Positions 25,416 through 33,496 of a DNA stretch of 64,000 bases are shown here, one piece after another. Every line of letters starts with the position of its first letter. Within the stretch, counting starts at the first letter, position 1. Position numbers and translations under genes: made by a program. This DNA is from Pseudomonas tohonis (GTDB lineage Bacteria; Pseudomonadota; Gammaproteobacteria; Pseudomonadales; Pseudomonadaceae), in the NCBI RefSeq assembly GCF_012767755.2, contig NZ_AP023189.1:2108001-2172000 (forward strand). Direction: 5' to 3'. The notes beneath the pieces are model-generated. The model did not search any database. It worked only from the letters and a program-made list of their open reading frames with translations, and was not told the DNA's origin.

Positions 25416-28193
25416 ATGGATAAATCCCGCGGGGTCATATCCCCGTCCCACAACGATAAAGATACAGGGATACAGGCCGTGGATGCAGTTCTCGACCCCG
25501 CAGCCGGCAGCCTACTGCGCTCAAAACTGATGACGCCCCAGGCGTCTGCCGACTATTTGCCACGACCGCAGGTGCAGGCGGTGTTGGCAGCACATCCCCA
25601 TGCCCGGCTTCTGCTGTTCTCGGCACCCGCCGGCTTTGGCAAGACCACCGCCCTCGCGCTCCTGGCCGAACAGCGCCGTGCGGCGGGCTCCGCCGTTGCC
25701 TGGTTCTCCCTGGGCAAGGAGGACGACAATCCCTCGCGTTTCTTCCAGCAGCTGATCAAGACCCTGGGCGCCGCCGTGCCCGGTCTCGGTACGCACGCCT
25801 CGGGCTTCCTGCAGAACACCATGCAGGTGCCGGTCGCAGCGGTGCTGGAGAGCCTGCTGGTGGAACTGACCGGCCTGGAAGGTCCCCTGCTGCTGGTGCT
25901 GGATGACTTGCACCTGCTCAGCGACGCGGAAATCTTCAGTGCCCTCGGCCGCCTGGTGAAGATGGCCCCGGCCCATTTCACCCTTGCCATCGGCAGCCGC
26001 TCCCTGCCGCCGATGAATCTCGCGACCCTGCGTGCCAAGGGCTGGTTGCTGGAGATCGGCCTGGACGAGCTGCGCCTGACCGAGGAAGAAACCCGCCACT
26101 ACCTGGACCGCAGCGGCCTCGCGCTGGACGAGGCGACCCTGGCCGCGCTGCACAGCCAGACCGAAGGCTGGCTGATCGGCGTGCACCTCGCCAGCCTCTG
26201 GCTGCGCCACCAGCCCCAGGCATCCGACCAGGTCCTGGCGATGGGCGGTGACCAGGCCGCAGTGGGCGACTACCTGCTGACCACCGTCTTCGAGCAATTG
26301 CCGACGGACCTGCAGGACGCCCTGCTGGCCCTCGGCATCGCCAGCCAGCTGAGCGGCGACCTGGCCAACGCGCTCACCGGGCGCAACGATGGCCAGGCCC
26401 TGCTGGAGCGGCTGGAGACCATGCAGCTGTTCCTCCTGCCCCTGGACCGCGAGCGCCAGTGGTACCGCTTCCACCACCTGTTCGCCGACTTCCTCCGTGC
26501 GCGCCTGCAGGCCCAGGACCCGGAGCGTTTCCGCCAACTGCACTTCAACGCCAGCCTGTGGTTCACCAACCACCACATGCAGAACCTCGCCATCGAGCAC
26601 GCCTGCCTGGCCGAAGACCCGGAGATGCTCGCGGCGCTGGTGGACGGCTGCGGCCTGGAACTGATCAACCGTGGCCAGCTGAACCAGATCTACCGCTGGC
26701 GCCAGTTCGTGCCCGACGACATCGCCGAGCGCTACCCGACGCTGATCCTCGCCGACGTCTGGAACCGCGCCACCGAGCTGGCCCTGCCCGAGGCCAACCA
26801 GATGCTCGACGAGCTGCTGGCGCGCTGGGGCGGCGCCGGTGTCCAGGCGCCGTTGAGCGACAAGTACCTGGCGGCGCTCGCGGTGAAGGCCGCGATCGCC
26901 CTGCAGAAGGATGACCTCGATTTGTGCGTCAACCTGGCGCGCAAGGTGGAGGGCCTGCTCGGCCAGCACGAGGCCTTCCTCGAAGTGGCCATGCTGGTCA
27001 TCGGTGCCCTGGCGCTGGTGATCCTCGCCCAGCCGGAACAGGCGCGCCGCCTGCTGGCGCTGGCGCAGCAGCGCAACCACTTCCTCGAGGGCCGCTACCT
27101 CGACATGCAACTGGGCAATGTGGAGATCCTCCTGTCCCTGGAGCAGGGCCAGGTCAAGCAGGCCCAGCTGCTCCACGAGCAGATGCGCGCCCAGCTGATG
27201 CCCTTGTTCGGCGAGAAATCCCGGGCGCTGGCCTTGCCGGTGATCATCGAGTCGCTGATCGCCTACCAGCAGGGGCGCCTGGATGGCCTGGAAGAGCGCC
27301 TGCGCTGGGCGCTCAATCATGTCGACGTGATCAAGCCCATCGATATCTATGCCCAGGGCATGCTGTTCCTCGCGCGCATCCAGCGCATGCAGGACAAGCC
27401 CAAGGAAGCCCTCGCCAGTCTGGTGCTGATGCAGAACCTGGCGGCGCGCAACCAGTCCTGGCGCTTCTACGTCCAGGCGGTGGCCGACGAGGTGACGCTG
27501 ATCCTCCAGGAGCCGGCGACCGACCGCATCAAGCGTGCCGAACTGCGGCTGAAGGCGGTGGACTGGGCCAAGCTCGCCGCCGACTACGCCAAGCGGGGCT
27601 TCAACCCGGTGCTCTGGACCCAGGGCCTGATCCGCGTGCGCCTGCAGCAGGCGCGCGGGCACTACAGCGAGGCGCTGCACGAGATCAACCAGTTGCGTGC
27701 CCAGCTGCAACCCGGCTGGCATGGTCTGCAGCGCCTGCGCCTGGACCTGCTGGCGGCCCTCAGCTACCAGCGCCTGGGTTACCAGGAGCGTGCCCAGAGC
27801 CTGCTGGTGCAGTGCCTGCTCAGCGCCGAGCGCGAAGACGTGCGCAGCCTCTTCGTCGAGGAGGGCGACGCCATCCGCCTGCTGCTGCAGCAACTGGAAG
27901 CCGCTGAGCGCCAGCCGGCGTTGCAGGGCTTCATTCGCAGCCTGCTGGCCATCTGGCCGGGTCAGGACATACGCAAGTCACAGGATGTGCTGGAGGAAGG
28001 GCTGACCGATCGCGAGCGCGAGGTGGTCCTGCTGGCTGCCAAGGGGCTTTCCAACGAGGAAATCGGCCAGCAGCTCTCGCTGGCCCTGGGGACCGTCAAA
28101 TGGCACCTGCACAACATCTACGAGAAGCTCAAGGTGCGCAATCGCACCCAGGCGATACGCCGTGCCCGGGAACTGGGGTTGCTGGAGTCATGA
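25416..28193 (+). CDS. MalT-like LuxR-family ATP-dependent regulator, first of two
   Basis: This 925-residue regulator has the large STAND-type MalT architecture. The P-loop is FSAPAGFGKTTAL (about residue 68) with a Walker B LLLVLDDLHLL. A long helical-repeat sensor region (about residues 400-840) follows. The C-terminal GerE/LuxR helix-turn-helix reads LTDREREVVLLAAKGLSNEE and then LSLALGTVKWHLHNIYEKLKV. MalT-family proteins bind ATP and an inducer, oligomerise and activate transcription; the inducer here is unknown. Its stop overlaps the next regulator start as ATGA. No ligand or target box is visible, but the following envelope cluster is the natural target. Confidence 0.92.
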   Translation: MDKSRGVISPSHNDKDTGIQAVDAVLDPAAGSLLRSKLMTPQASADYLPRPQVQAVLAAHPHARLLLFSAPAGFGKTTALALLAEQRRAAGSAVAWFSLGKEDDNPSRFFQQLIKTLGAAVPGLGTHASGFLQNTMQVPVAAVLESLLVELTGLEGPLLLVLDDLHLLSDAEIFSALGRLVKMAPAHFTLAIGSRSLPPMNLATLRAKGWLLEIGLDELRLTEEETRHYLDRSGLALDEATLAALHSQTEGWLIGVHLASLWLRHQPQASDQVLAMGGDQAAVGDYLLTTVFEQLPTDLQDALLALGIASQLSGDLANALTGRNDGQALLERLETMQLFLLPLDRERQWYRFHHLFADFLRARLQAQDPERFRQLHFNASLWFTNHHMQNLAIEHACLAEDPEMLAALVDGCGLELINRGQLNQIYRWRQFVPDDIAERYPTLILADVWNRATELALPEANQMLDELLARWGGAGVQAPLSDKYLAALAVKAAIALQKDDLDLCVNLARKVEGLLGQHEAFLEVAMLVIGALALVILAQPEQARRLLALAQQRNHFLEGRYLDMQLGNVEILLSLEQGQVKQAQLLHEQMRAQLMPLFGEKSRALALPVIIESLIAYQQGRLDGLEERLRWALNHVDVIKPIDIYAQGMLFLARIQRMQDKPKEALASLVLMQNLAARNQSWRFYVQAVADEVTLILQEPATDRIKRAELRLKAVDWAKLAADYAKRGFNPVLWTQGLIRVRLQQARGHYSEALHEINQLRAQLQPGWHGLQRLRLDLLAALSYQRLGYQERAQSLLVQCLLSAEREDVRSLFVEEGDAIRLLLQQLEAAERQPALQGFIRSLLAIWPGQDIRKSQDVLEEGLTDREREVVLLAAKGLSNEEIGQQLSLALGTVKWHLHNIYEKLKVRNRTQAIRRARELGLLES

Positions 28194-30898
28194 GCACTCC
28201 CACAACCGATGCGCTGCCGTTCCCGATACTGCGCACCAAGCTGTTCCCGCCGGATTCCGGTGGCCGCCCGCGCCTGGCGCGACAAGCCCTGATCGATCGC
28301 CTGTTCGAGGCACGCGGCCAGCGCGTGCTGGTGCTCAGTGCGCCCGCCGGCTTCGGCAAGAGCACGGTGCTCAGCCTGTTCCGCGAAGCCCTGCAACGCG
28401 CCGGGGCGCGGGTCGCCTGGCTGTCCTGCGACGATTCCGATAGCGAGCCCCAGCGCCTGCTGCAGTACCTGGTGGCCGCGGTCGAGGCGGTGACCCCGGG
28501 CTTCGGCAGCAACACCGCCGGGCTCCTGCGCGGCGAGGTGAACTGGCCGGTGGAGGCGATCATCGATGCCTTCGTCAGCGACCTGCAGCGTCTCGATGGC
28601 GAACTCTACGTGATGCTCGACGACTTCCATCGCATCCGCCACGCCAGCCTGGAGCAGGGCGCCCGCCACCTGGTGGAGCGCCTGCCGAGCAACGTCCACC
28701 TGATCAGCGCGACCCGCTTCACCCCGCGCAGCCTGTTCGTCGAGGGCGACGCCTTCATGCTCCAGGCCGAGGACCTGCGCCTGTCCCTGGAGGAGGCCGA
28801 GGCCTATTTCCGCGAAGTGCGCGAGCTGGAACTGAGCCGCAGCGAGCTCAAGCAACTGCATGCGCGCACCGAGGGCTGGATCACCGCGCTGCACCTGGCC
28901 AGCCTGGCGCTGGCGCGGCACCCGGATCGCGCGGCCTTCCTCGCCAGCCTCTCGGGGACCGAGCGCAACATCGCCGACTACCTGGCCGAGGACGTGGTCA
29001 ACAGCCTGCCCCTGGCCTTGCAGCAGTTCCTCGACCAGACCTCGGTGCTGGACGAGTTCTGCGCCGACCTGTGCAACGCCCTGACCGGCCGCCGCGATGG
29101 CCTGGACATGCTGATGCGCCTGCAGCGCGAGCAGTTGTTCGTCATTCCGCTGGACGAGCAGGGTGAATGGTTCCGCTATCACCACCTGTTCGCCGAATTC
29201 CTCCAGGGCCGCCTGCAGCGCCACACCGACAGTGCCACGCTGCTGCACGCCGCGGCCCGCTGGTGCGAGAGCCACGACCTGCCGGACCGTGCCATCAAGT
29301 ACGCCCTGCGTGGCCGCGACTACGGCTTCGCCGCCGAGTTGCTGGAGCGCCAGGGCGCGCGGCTGATCGCCGGCAACCGCGTCTACGGCATCCTGTCCAT
29401 GCTCAAGGAAGTGCCCGCCGAGGTGATCCGCGAGCATCCCGTGTTCCAGATCTTCTACGCCTGGCAACTGGCCTTCGAGCAGAAGTTCGCCGAGTCCGAG
29501 GCGCTGATCGAAGAGGTCAGCACCCGCCTGTTGCAGGGGCGCGGCAAGGTCATCCACTTCGGCCTCGGCGAACTGCTGGCGGCCTCCCAGGTACTCAAGG
29601 CGCTGGTGCTGCTGTACCAGGACAAGCTGGAAAGCTGCCTCAAGGTCGCCCGCCAGTGGCTGGCCATGGTGCCGGACAACCAGCCGGTGTTCCGCGCCAG
29701 CCTGTCCTGCGTGCAGGCGGCGGCCTATGCGTTGCTTGGCGAGTTCGGCGATGCCGCGAAATCCATCGCCACCGCGCGCGATTGCCTGCGCATCGTCGAC
29801 AGTGAATACCTGCATGTGATGACCAGCCTGATCGAGGCGCTGATCTGCAAGGAGAGCGGTGAACTGGAGCGCGGGCGCTCGATCGCCGAGATCGCCCGGG
29901 GCCGGGTCGAGCGGGTGTTCGGCCGTCGCAGCCGCGTCGGCGGGCCGCTGGTGCTGGCCTACGCCGACCTGCTCTACGAACAGGACCGCCATGCCGCGGT
30001 GCTCGCCGAGCTGCCCCTGGCCACCACCTGGCGTGACGTGGCGACGCCGGTCGAACTGATCAGCCGGGGCCAGCTGGTGATGGCCCGCGCGCGTTTCTTC
30101 GCCGGTGAATCCGAGCAGGCCCTCAATCAGCTGGACGACTGGCTGGCCGGGCTCCAGGGCCCCGGTTACGAGCGTGTCTTCGCTCATGGCATGGGCTGCA
30201 AGGTGCAGTTCCTGCTGTGGCTGCGCCGGCCCAACGAGGCCGAGCGCGTATGCCTGCAACTGGAGCGCCACCTGGCGGCGTTGCCGCTGGCCCGCTACGC
30301 CGATGCGCACACGGCGCTGGCGCTGTCCGTCGCCCGCCTGGCTTTGGCCGAGCGGCGTCCGGAGAAGGCACAGAGCGCGCTGGAGACCTGCCTCGCCCGC
30401 CAGGGGGCCGAGCACCAGCGCGACCGGCGCCTGCGCCTGTCCCTGTTACTTTCCGTGGCCTACTGGCGCAAAGGTAACAGCGACAAGGCCTTCGCTCTGT
30501 TCCTGCCCACCCTCGAGGAGGCCTGGAATCGCGGCTACCGGCGCCTGTTCCAGGACGACGCCCTCTGGCTGCTGCCGCTCTGGGAGGCCTGGCGCGCCGC
30601 CGAGCCCAAGAAGGCCGGGGCCTGGCAGGGCATCGCCGAGACCTTGCGCGAGCAATGCCGGCGCCTGGCGGTGGACCCGGAGACCTTCGACGAGAACCAG
30701 GATGTGAGCCACCGCGAGCGGGAAATCCTGCGCTTCGTCGCGGCGGGCCTGTCCAATCGGGACATCGCCCAGGCGGTGCACCTGTCGGAAGCGACCATCA
30801 AATGGCACCTGCACAACCTGTTCGCCAAGCTGGGCGTGCGCAGCCGTACCCAGGCGGTGCTCAAGGGCAAGAGCCTGGGCCTGCTCAGCGAGGCCTGA
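28190..30898 (+). CDS. MalT-like LuxR-family ATP-dependent regulator, second of two
   Basis: This 902-residue paralogue of the preceding gene has the same layout: P-loop LSAPAGFGKSTVL (about residue 49), LYVMLDDFHRIRH as Walker B, helical repeats, and a C-terminal LuxR helix-turn-helix (HREREILRFVAAGLSNRDIA and VHLSEATIKWHLHNLFAKLG). The recognition helices of the two proteins differ, so they may bind different sites or form heteromers. ATGA overlap with the upstream gene indicates coupled translation. It precedes a 240-base promoter region for the envelope cluster. Confidence 0.92.
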   Translation: MSTPTTDALPFPILRTKLFPPDSGGRPRLARQALIDRLFEARGQRVLVLSAPAGFGKSTVLSLFREALQRAGARVAWLSCDDSDSEPQRLLQYLVAAVEAVTPGFGSNTAGLLRGEVNWPVEAIIDAFVSDLQRLDGELYVMLDDFHRIRHASLEQGARHLVERLPSNVHLISATRFTPRSLFVEGDAFMLQAEDLRLSLEEAEAYFREVRELELSRSELKQLHARTEGWITALHLASLALARHPDRAAFLASLSGTERNIADYLAEDVVNSLPLALQQFLDQTSVLDEFCADLCNALTGRRDGLDMLMRLQREQLFVIPLDEQGEWFRYHHLFAEFLQGRLQRHTDSATLLHAAARWCESHDLPDRAIKYALRGRDYGFAAELLERQGARLIAGNRVYGILSMLKEVPAEVIREHPVFQIFYAWQLAFEQKFAESEALIEEVSTRLLQGRGKVIHFGLGELLAASQVLKALVLLYQDKLESCLKVARQWLAMVPDNQPVFRASLSCVQAAAYALLGEFGDAAKSIATARDCLRIVDSEYLHVMTSLIEALICKESGELERGRSIAEIARGRVERVFGRRSRVGGPLVLAYADLLYEQDRHAAVLAELPLATTWRDVATPVELISRGQLVMARARFFAGESEQALNQLDDWLAGLQGPGYERVFAHGMGCKVQFLLWLRRPNEAERVCLQLERHLAALPLARYADAHTALALSVARLALAERRPEKAQSALETCLARQGAEHQRDRRLRLSLLLSVAYWRKGNSDKAFALFLPTLEEAWNRGYRRLFQDDALWLLPLWEAWRAAEPKKAGAWQGIAETLREQCRRLAVDPETFDENQDVSHREREILRFVAAGLSNRDIAQAVHLSEATIKWHLHNLFAKLGVRSRTQAVLKGKSLGLLSEA

Positions 30899-31138
30899 TG
30901 CCATTAAATAACTAGCGACTTGCCATCCTCCATCCCTTGGATGGGCTGGCAGCGAGGCGGGGCCTCAGTAACGTAAGAACCAGGTCGAGGAGCCTTGCGC
31001 TTCACGAGTCCAGGGCGGCGCGCATAGGGAAGCAGCGTTCGTGCTGGAGGTCGGCGAAAGCCGGCCCAACTGTCGCTGACAGGAGGTAGGCGGCAGGCCC
31101 CCGGGGCAACCCACCTGTGAACCTTGGAGATAACAACA
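30899..31138 (+). promoter_or_regulatory. Leader region before the FilA-like gene
   Basis: This 240-base interval probably carries the promoter of the envelope cluster. An inverted repeat CCATCC-CTT-GGATGG lies at 30930-30944, a candidate operator or weak terminator hairpin. The ribosome-binding sequence TTGGAGATAA sits just before the gene at 31139. I cannot identify a -35/-10 pair or a MalT box with confidence. Confidence 0.35.
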
Positions 31139-31585
31139 ATGAAAAGCTTCAAACAACTGGCTCTCGCCGCTGCTGTGCTCGCTGCTCCGTTCATGGCCCA
31201 GGCCGACCTGAAAGCCATGGACGACTCCGCTCTCTCCAGCGTTACCGGTCAGGATGGCATCAGCATCTCCGGTAACTTCAACGGCACCATCGGCAGCGTG
31301 GTCTACAACGACAAGGAAGGCAGCACCACCGGTAGCCTGCGCCTTGAGACCATCGCCTTCTCCGGCTTCAACATCTCCGACAGCGCGCCGATCCTGGTCG
31401 ACGTGATCGACGGCGGCTCCGGCGCCGGCGCCAGCGACAAGCTGCAGATCACCCTGCCGACCATCACCGGCGAGCTGAGCGTGGGCGCCATCCGCATGGG
31501 CGACGCCTCCGCCGCCAGCATCGGTTCCCTGGCCGTCAGCGATCTGAACCTGGCCGGTACCACCATCAAGGTATGGGGCCACTGA
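31139..31585 (+). CDS. FilA-like exported protein with double-glycine-like motif
   Basis: This 148-residue protein has a signal peptide (MKSFKQLALAAAVLAAPFMA, cleavage after AQA at residue 22). The mature part starts DLKAMDDSALSSVTGQDGIS and continues with low-complexity beta-like sequence rich in Ser, Thr, Gly and Ile, ending GTTIKVWGH. It resembles the small secreted proteins annotated as FilA/DUF6160 in Acinetobacter pilus-like clusters. Residues 27-38 have the spacing of a double-glycine leader (Met at -12, Leu at -7, Val at -4, Gly at -2) before Gln38. A stop-proximal hairpin follows, so it is probably the most expressed gene of the cluster. Confidence 0.75.
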   Translation: MKSFKQLALAAAVLAAPFMAQADLKAMDDSALSSVTGQDGISISGNFNGTIGSVVYNDKEGSTTGSLRLETIAFSGFNISDSAPILVDVIDGGSGAGASDKLQITLPTITGELSVGAIRMGDASAASIGSLAVSDLNLAGTTIKVWGH

Positions 31586-31612
31586 CAGGTCGCTCCACTC
31601 CGTGATGTGGAA

Positions 31613-31648
31613 GGTCCCGTCGGCTTCGGCCGGCGGGCCTTTCTTTCG
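31613..31648 (+). terminator. Strong hairpin with UUCG loop after the FilA-like gene (partial terminator)
   Basis: A GC-rich stem of about 11 pairs with one bulged base is closed by a TTCG tetraloop (31613-31639) and followed by TTTCTTT. It lies 27 bases after the FilA-like stop and 24 bases before the peptidase gene. It is likely to reduce readthrough and set a high ratio of the first product to the rest. Confidence 0.7.
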
Positions 31649-31671
31649 TCAGCCCTGCATTCGGAACGGCA

Positions 31672-32433
31672 ATGATCGAGATCCTGGTCGGCAGTCTGCT
31701 GGGGTTGTTCGGGTTCACCCAGGCCGTGGATACCAAGCCACAGCCCAAGGGCTCCGTGAACATCACCCAGGCCATGGTGCCCAACGGTCCCTACCGGGAG
31801 ACCGTCAATCCGGAGCCCATGAGCCAGTTGCAGTTCCGCAACGTCATCCGCCAGGCCTACGACTACAGCTGCGGTTCCGCCGCGTTGACCGGCTTGCTGG
31901 ACTACTACCTGGGTCGCAACCTCGAGGAGCGCCAGGTGATGGAAGGGCTGTTGCGTTATGGCGAGGCCGACAAGATCGTCGAGCGACGCGGTTTCTCGCT
32001 GTTGGACATGAAGCGCTTCGTGGCCGCGCTGGGCTACAAGAGCGGGGGCTTCCGGGCCGAGTTCGAGGACCTCGACCAACTGGAGCATCCTGCGCTAGTG
32101 CCCATTCACTACGGTGGCTTCAAGCACTTCGTGGTGGTGCGCGATGTGTACAACGATCACGTGTTCATCGCTGATCCCGCCCTGGGAAACATCAGCTTCA
32201 CCCGCACCCGGTTCGAGGAGGTGTGGGATGGGAACGTGCTGTTCGTGATCTACCCGACTGGAAACGAGCCACCCAACGCCATGGCCCTGACCGAGCGTGA
32301 CCTGCGCCTGGTGGACGATCGCACCGTCAGCCTGCTGGCGTTCCAGCAGTTCCCGCAGATCACCAAGTTCACCGAGAACCAGATCGACCAACTGGGCTCG
32401 GGAGGCGACATCCAGTACATAAGACGCAAATAG
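31672..32433 (+). CDS. Exported C39-like cysteine peptidase
   Basis: This 253-residue protein has a hydrophobic N-terminus (MIEILVGSLLGLFGFTQA) that is probably a signal sequence. The peptidase-C39 fold is recognisable by RQAYDYSCGSAALTGLLDYY (oxyanion Gln61 and nucleophile Cys67, with the correct five-residue spacing), KHFVVVRDVYNDHVFIADPA (His152 and Asp168) and PALG. All catalytic residues are present. C39 peptidases normally cut double-glycine leaders as domains of ABC exporters; this one is free-standing and exported. The preceding gene encodes a protein with a double-glycine-like leader, so it may be the substrate. This is inference. Confidence 0.85.
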   Translation: MIEILVGSLLGLFGFTQAVDTKPQPKGSVNITQAMVPNGPYRETVNPEPMSQLQFRNVIRQAYDYSCGSAALTGLLDYYLGRNLEERQVMEGLLRYGEADKIVERRGFSLLDMKRFVAALGYKSGGFRAEFEDLDQLEHPALVPIHYGGFKHFVVVRDVYNDHVFIADPALGNISFTRTRFEEVWDGNVLFVIYPTGNEPPNAMALTERDLRLVDDRTVSLLAFQQFPQITKFTENQIDQLGSGGDIQYIRRK

Positions 32434-32475
32434 AAAACCCGCATAAGTAAGAATAAAACCAGGGGTAAAAGTGCC

Positions 32476-33480
32476 ATGGGAGTGAGGGGATACGCATGGC
32501 TGGCCGTGCTGGCGCTGGGCGCCTGCGGGCCGCTGTGGGCCGAGGAGAGCTCGGTGGACGATGCGCGTGAGGCGCTGACCAAGAAGGAAGGGGATGCCGA
32601 CAGCGCCAAGGCGCTGGAGCAGGTGTTCCAGGCATCGGAGAAGAGTTACACCCTGCTGAAGAAAGGCGAGCGCACGCTCACCTACGGCTTCGACTATTCG
32701 CTGGTGCGCGATGTGCAGATCGAGCAGGTGCGCACGGGCAGCAACGTCTACAGCGTGATCCCTCGCAGCGAAGCCCAGCACACCTTCACCAACTCCTTCA
32801 CCTTCGACTACGGCATCTGGGACAACCTGACCTTCAGCGTGCGCCTGCCCTTCGTGGCCAAGTACGACACCGAGCGCGACGTCAACGTCTACAGCCTCGG
32901 CGACATCTCCGGCAGCCTGCGCTGGCAGCCCTGGTCCGCCACTCGTGGTCGCCCGGTCACCACCCTGTTCGCCACACTCGGCCTGCCCACCGGCGAGAGC
33001 CCCTTCGACATCAACAACGAGACGGACCTCTCCACCGGCAACGGCTACTACAGCCTGGGCGTGGGGGCCAACACCTCCTACGTGATCGACCCGGTCGTGC
33101 TGTTCGGTTCGGTCGGCTACACCTACAACATGCCGGTGCACGACATCCACCAGAACCGCGGCGGCCGCCTGCTGGAGGACGTGGACCCGGGCAACACCCT
33201 GTCCCTGAGCATGGGCTTCGCCTATGCGCTGTCCTACGACGTGTCCCTGGCCACCTCCTACCAGATGGCCTACACCACCAAGCCGACCTACACCTTCGGC
33301 GACACCGAGTTCGAAGGCACCGAGCAGACCAGCGCAATCATGAACTTCTCGCTCGGCCTGCGGACCTCTCCCGATTACATCGTCAACGTCAACGCCGGTT
33401 TCGGCATGACCGAGGACTCCCCGGACGTGATGCTGGGGTTCTCCGTACCCCTGGACATAAAAGGCCTGAAGGCCCAGTAA
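32476..33480 (+). CDS. Outer-membrane beta-barrel, meta-pathway (phenol degradation) type
   Basis: This 334-residue protein has an N-terminal signal (MGVRGYAWLAVLALGACGPL, cut probably after GPLWA). A short acidic coiled-coil-like segment (about residues 27-60) leads into a series of amphipathic strands typical of the MetA/phenol-degradation outer-membrane transporters (SYTLLKKGERTLTYGFDYSL, FTFDYGIWDNLTFSVRLPFV, VTTLFATLGLPTGE and others). An LGAC lipobox-like sequence within the signal is an alternative that I think less likely. It is the third gene of the envelope cluster, 42 bases after the peptidase. Confidence 0.75.
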   Translation: MGVRGYAWLAVLALGACGPLWAEESSVDDAREALTKKEGDADSAKALEQVFQASEKSYTLLKKGERTLTYGFDYSLVRDVQIEQVRTGSNVYSVIPRSEAQHTFTNSFTFDYGIWDNLTFSVRLPFVAKYDTERDVNVYSLGDISGSLRWQPWSATRGRPVTTLFATLGLPTGESPFDINNETDLSTGNGYYSLGVGANTSYVIDPVVLFGSVGYTYNMPVHDIHQNRGGRLLEDVDPGNTLSLSMGFAYALSYDVSLATSYQMAYTTKPTYTFGDTEFEGTEQTSAIMNFSLGLRTSPDYIVNVNAGFGMTEDSPDVMLGFSVPLDIKGLKAQ

Positions 33481-33496
33481 CCGGCGAGGCGACGAC

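Noticed and set aside
25521..27893. 790-codon minus-strand open frame over the first MalT-like regulator
   Set aside because: It is a Gln/His/Val-rich antisense shadow of a certain gene.
28118..30415. 765-codon minus-strand open frame over the second MalT-like regulator
   Set aside because: Shadow of a certain gene with no motifs.
30930..30944. MalT box for the regulator pair in the FilA-like leader
   Set aside because: The inverted repeat CCATCC-GGATGG and its neighbours do not match the MalT-box consensus GGGGA(T/G)GAGG closely enough to claim one.
32476..32530. Lipoprotein lipobox (LGAC) in the meta-pathway barrel protein
   Set aside because: The Cys lies inside the hydrophobic core, and a normal signal-peptidase site (after PLWA) follows. 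Barrel proteins are not usually lipidated, so this is unlikely but not excluded.
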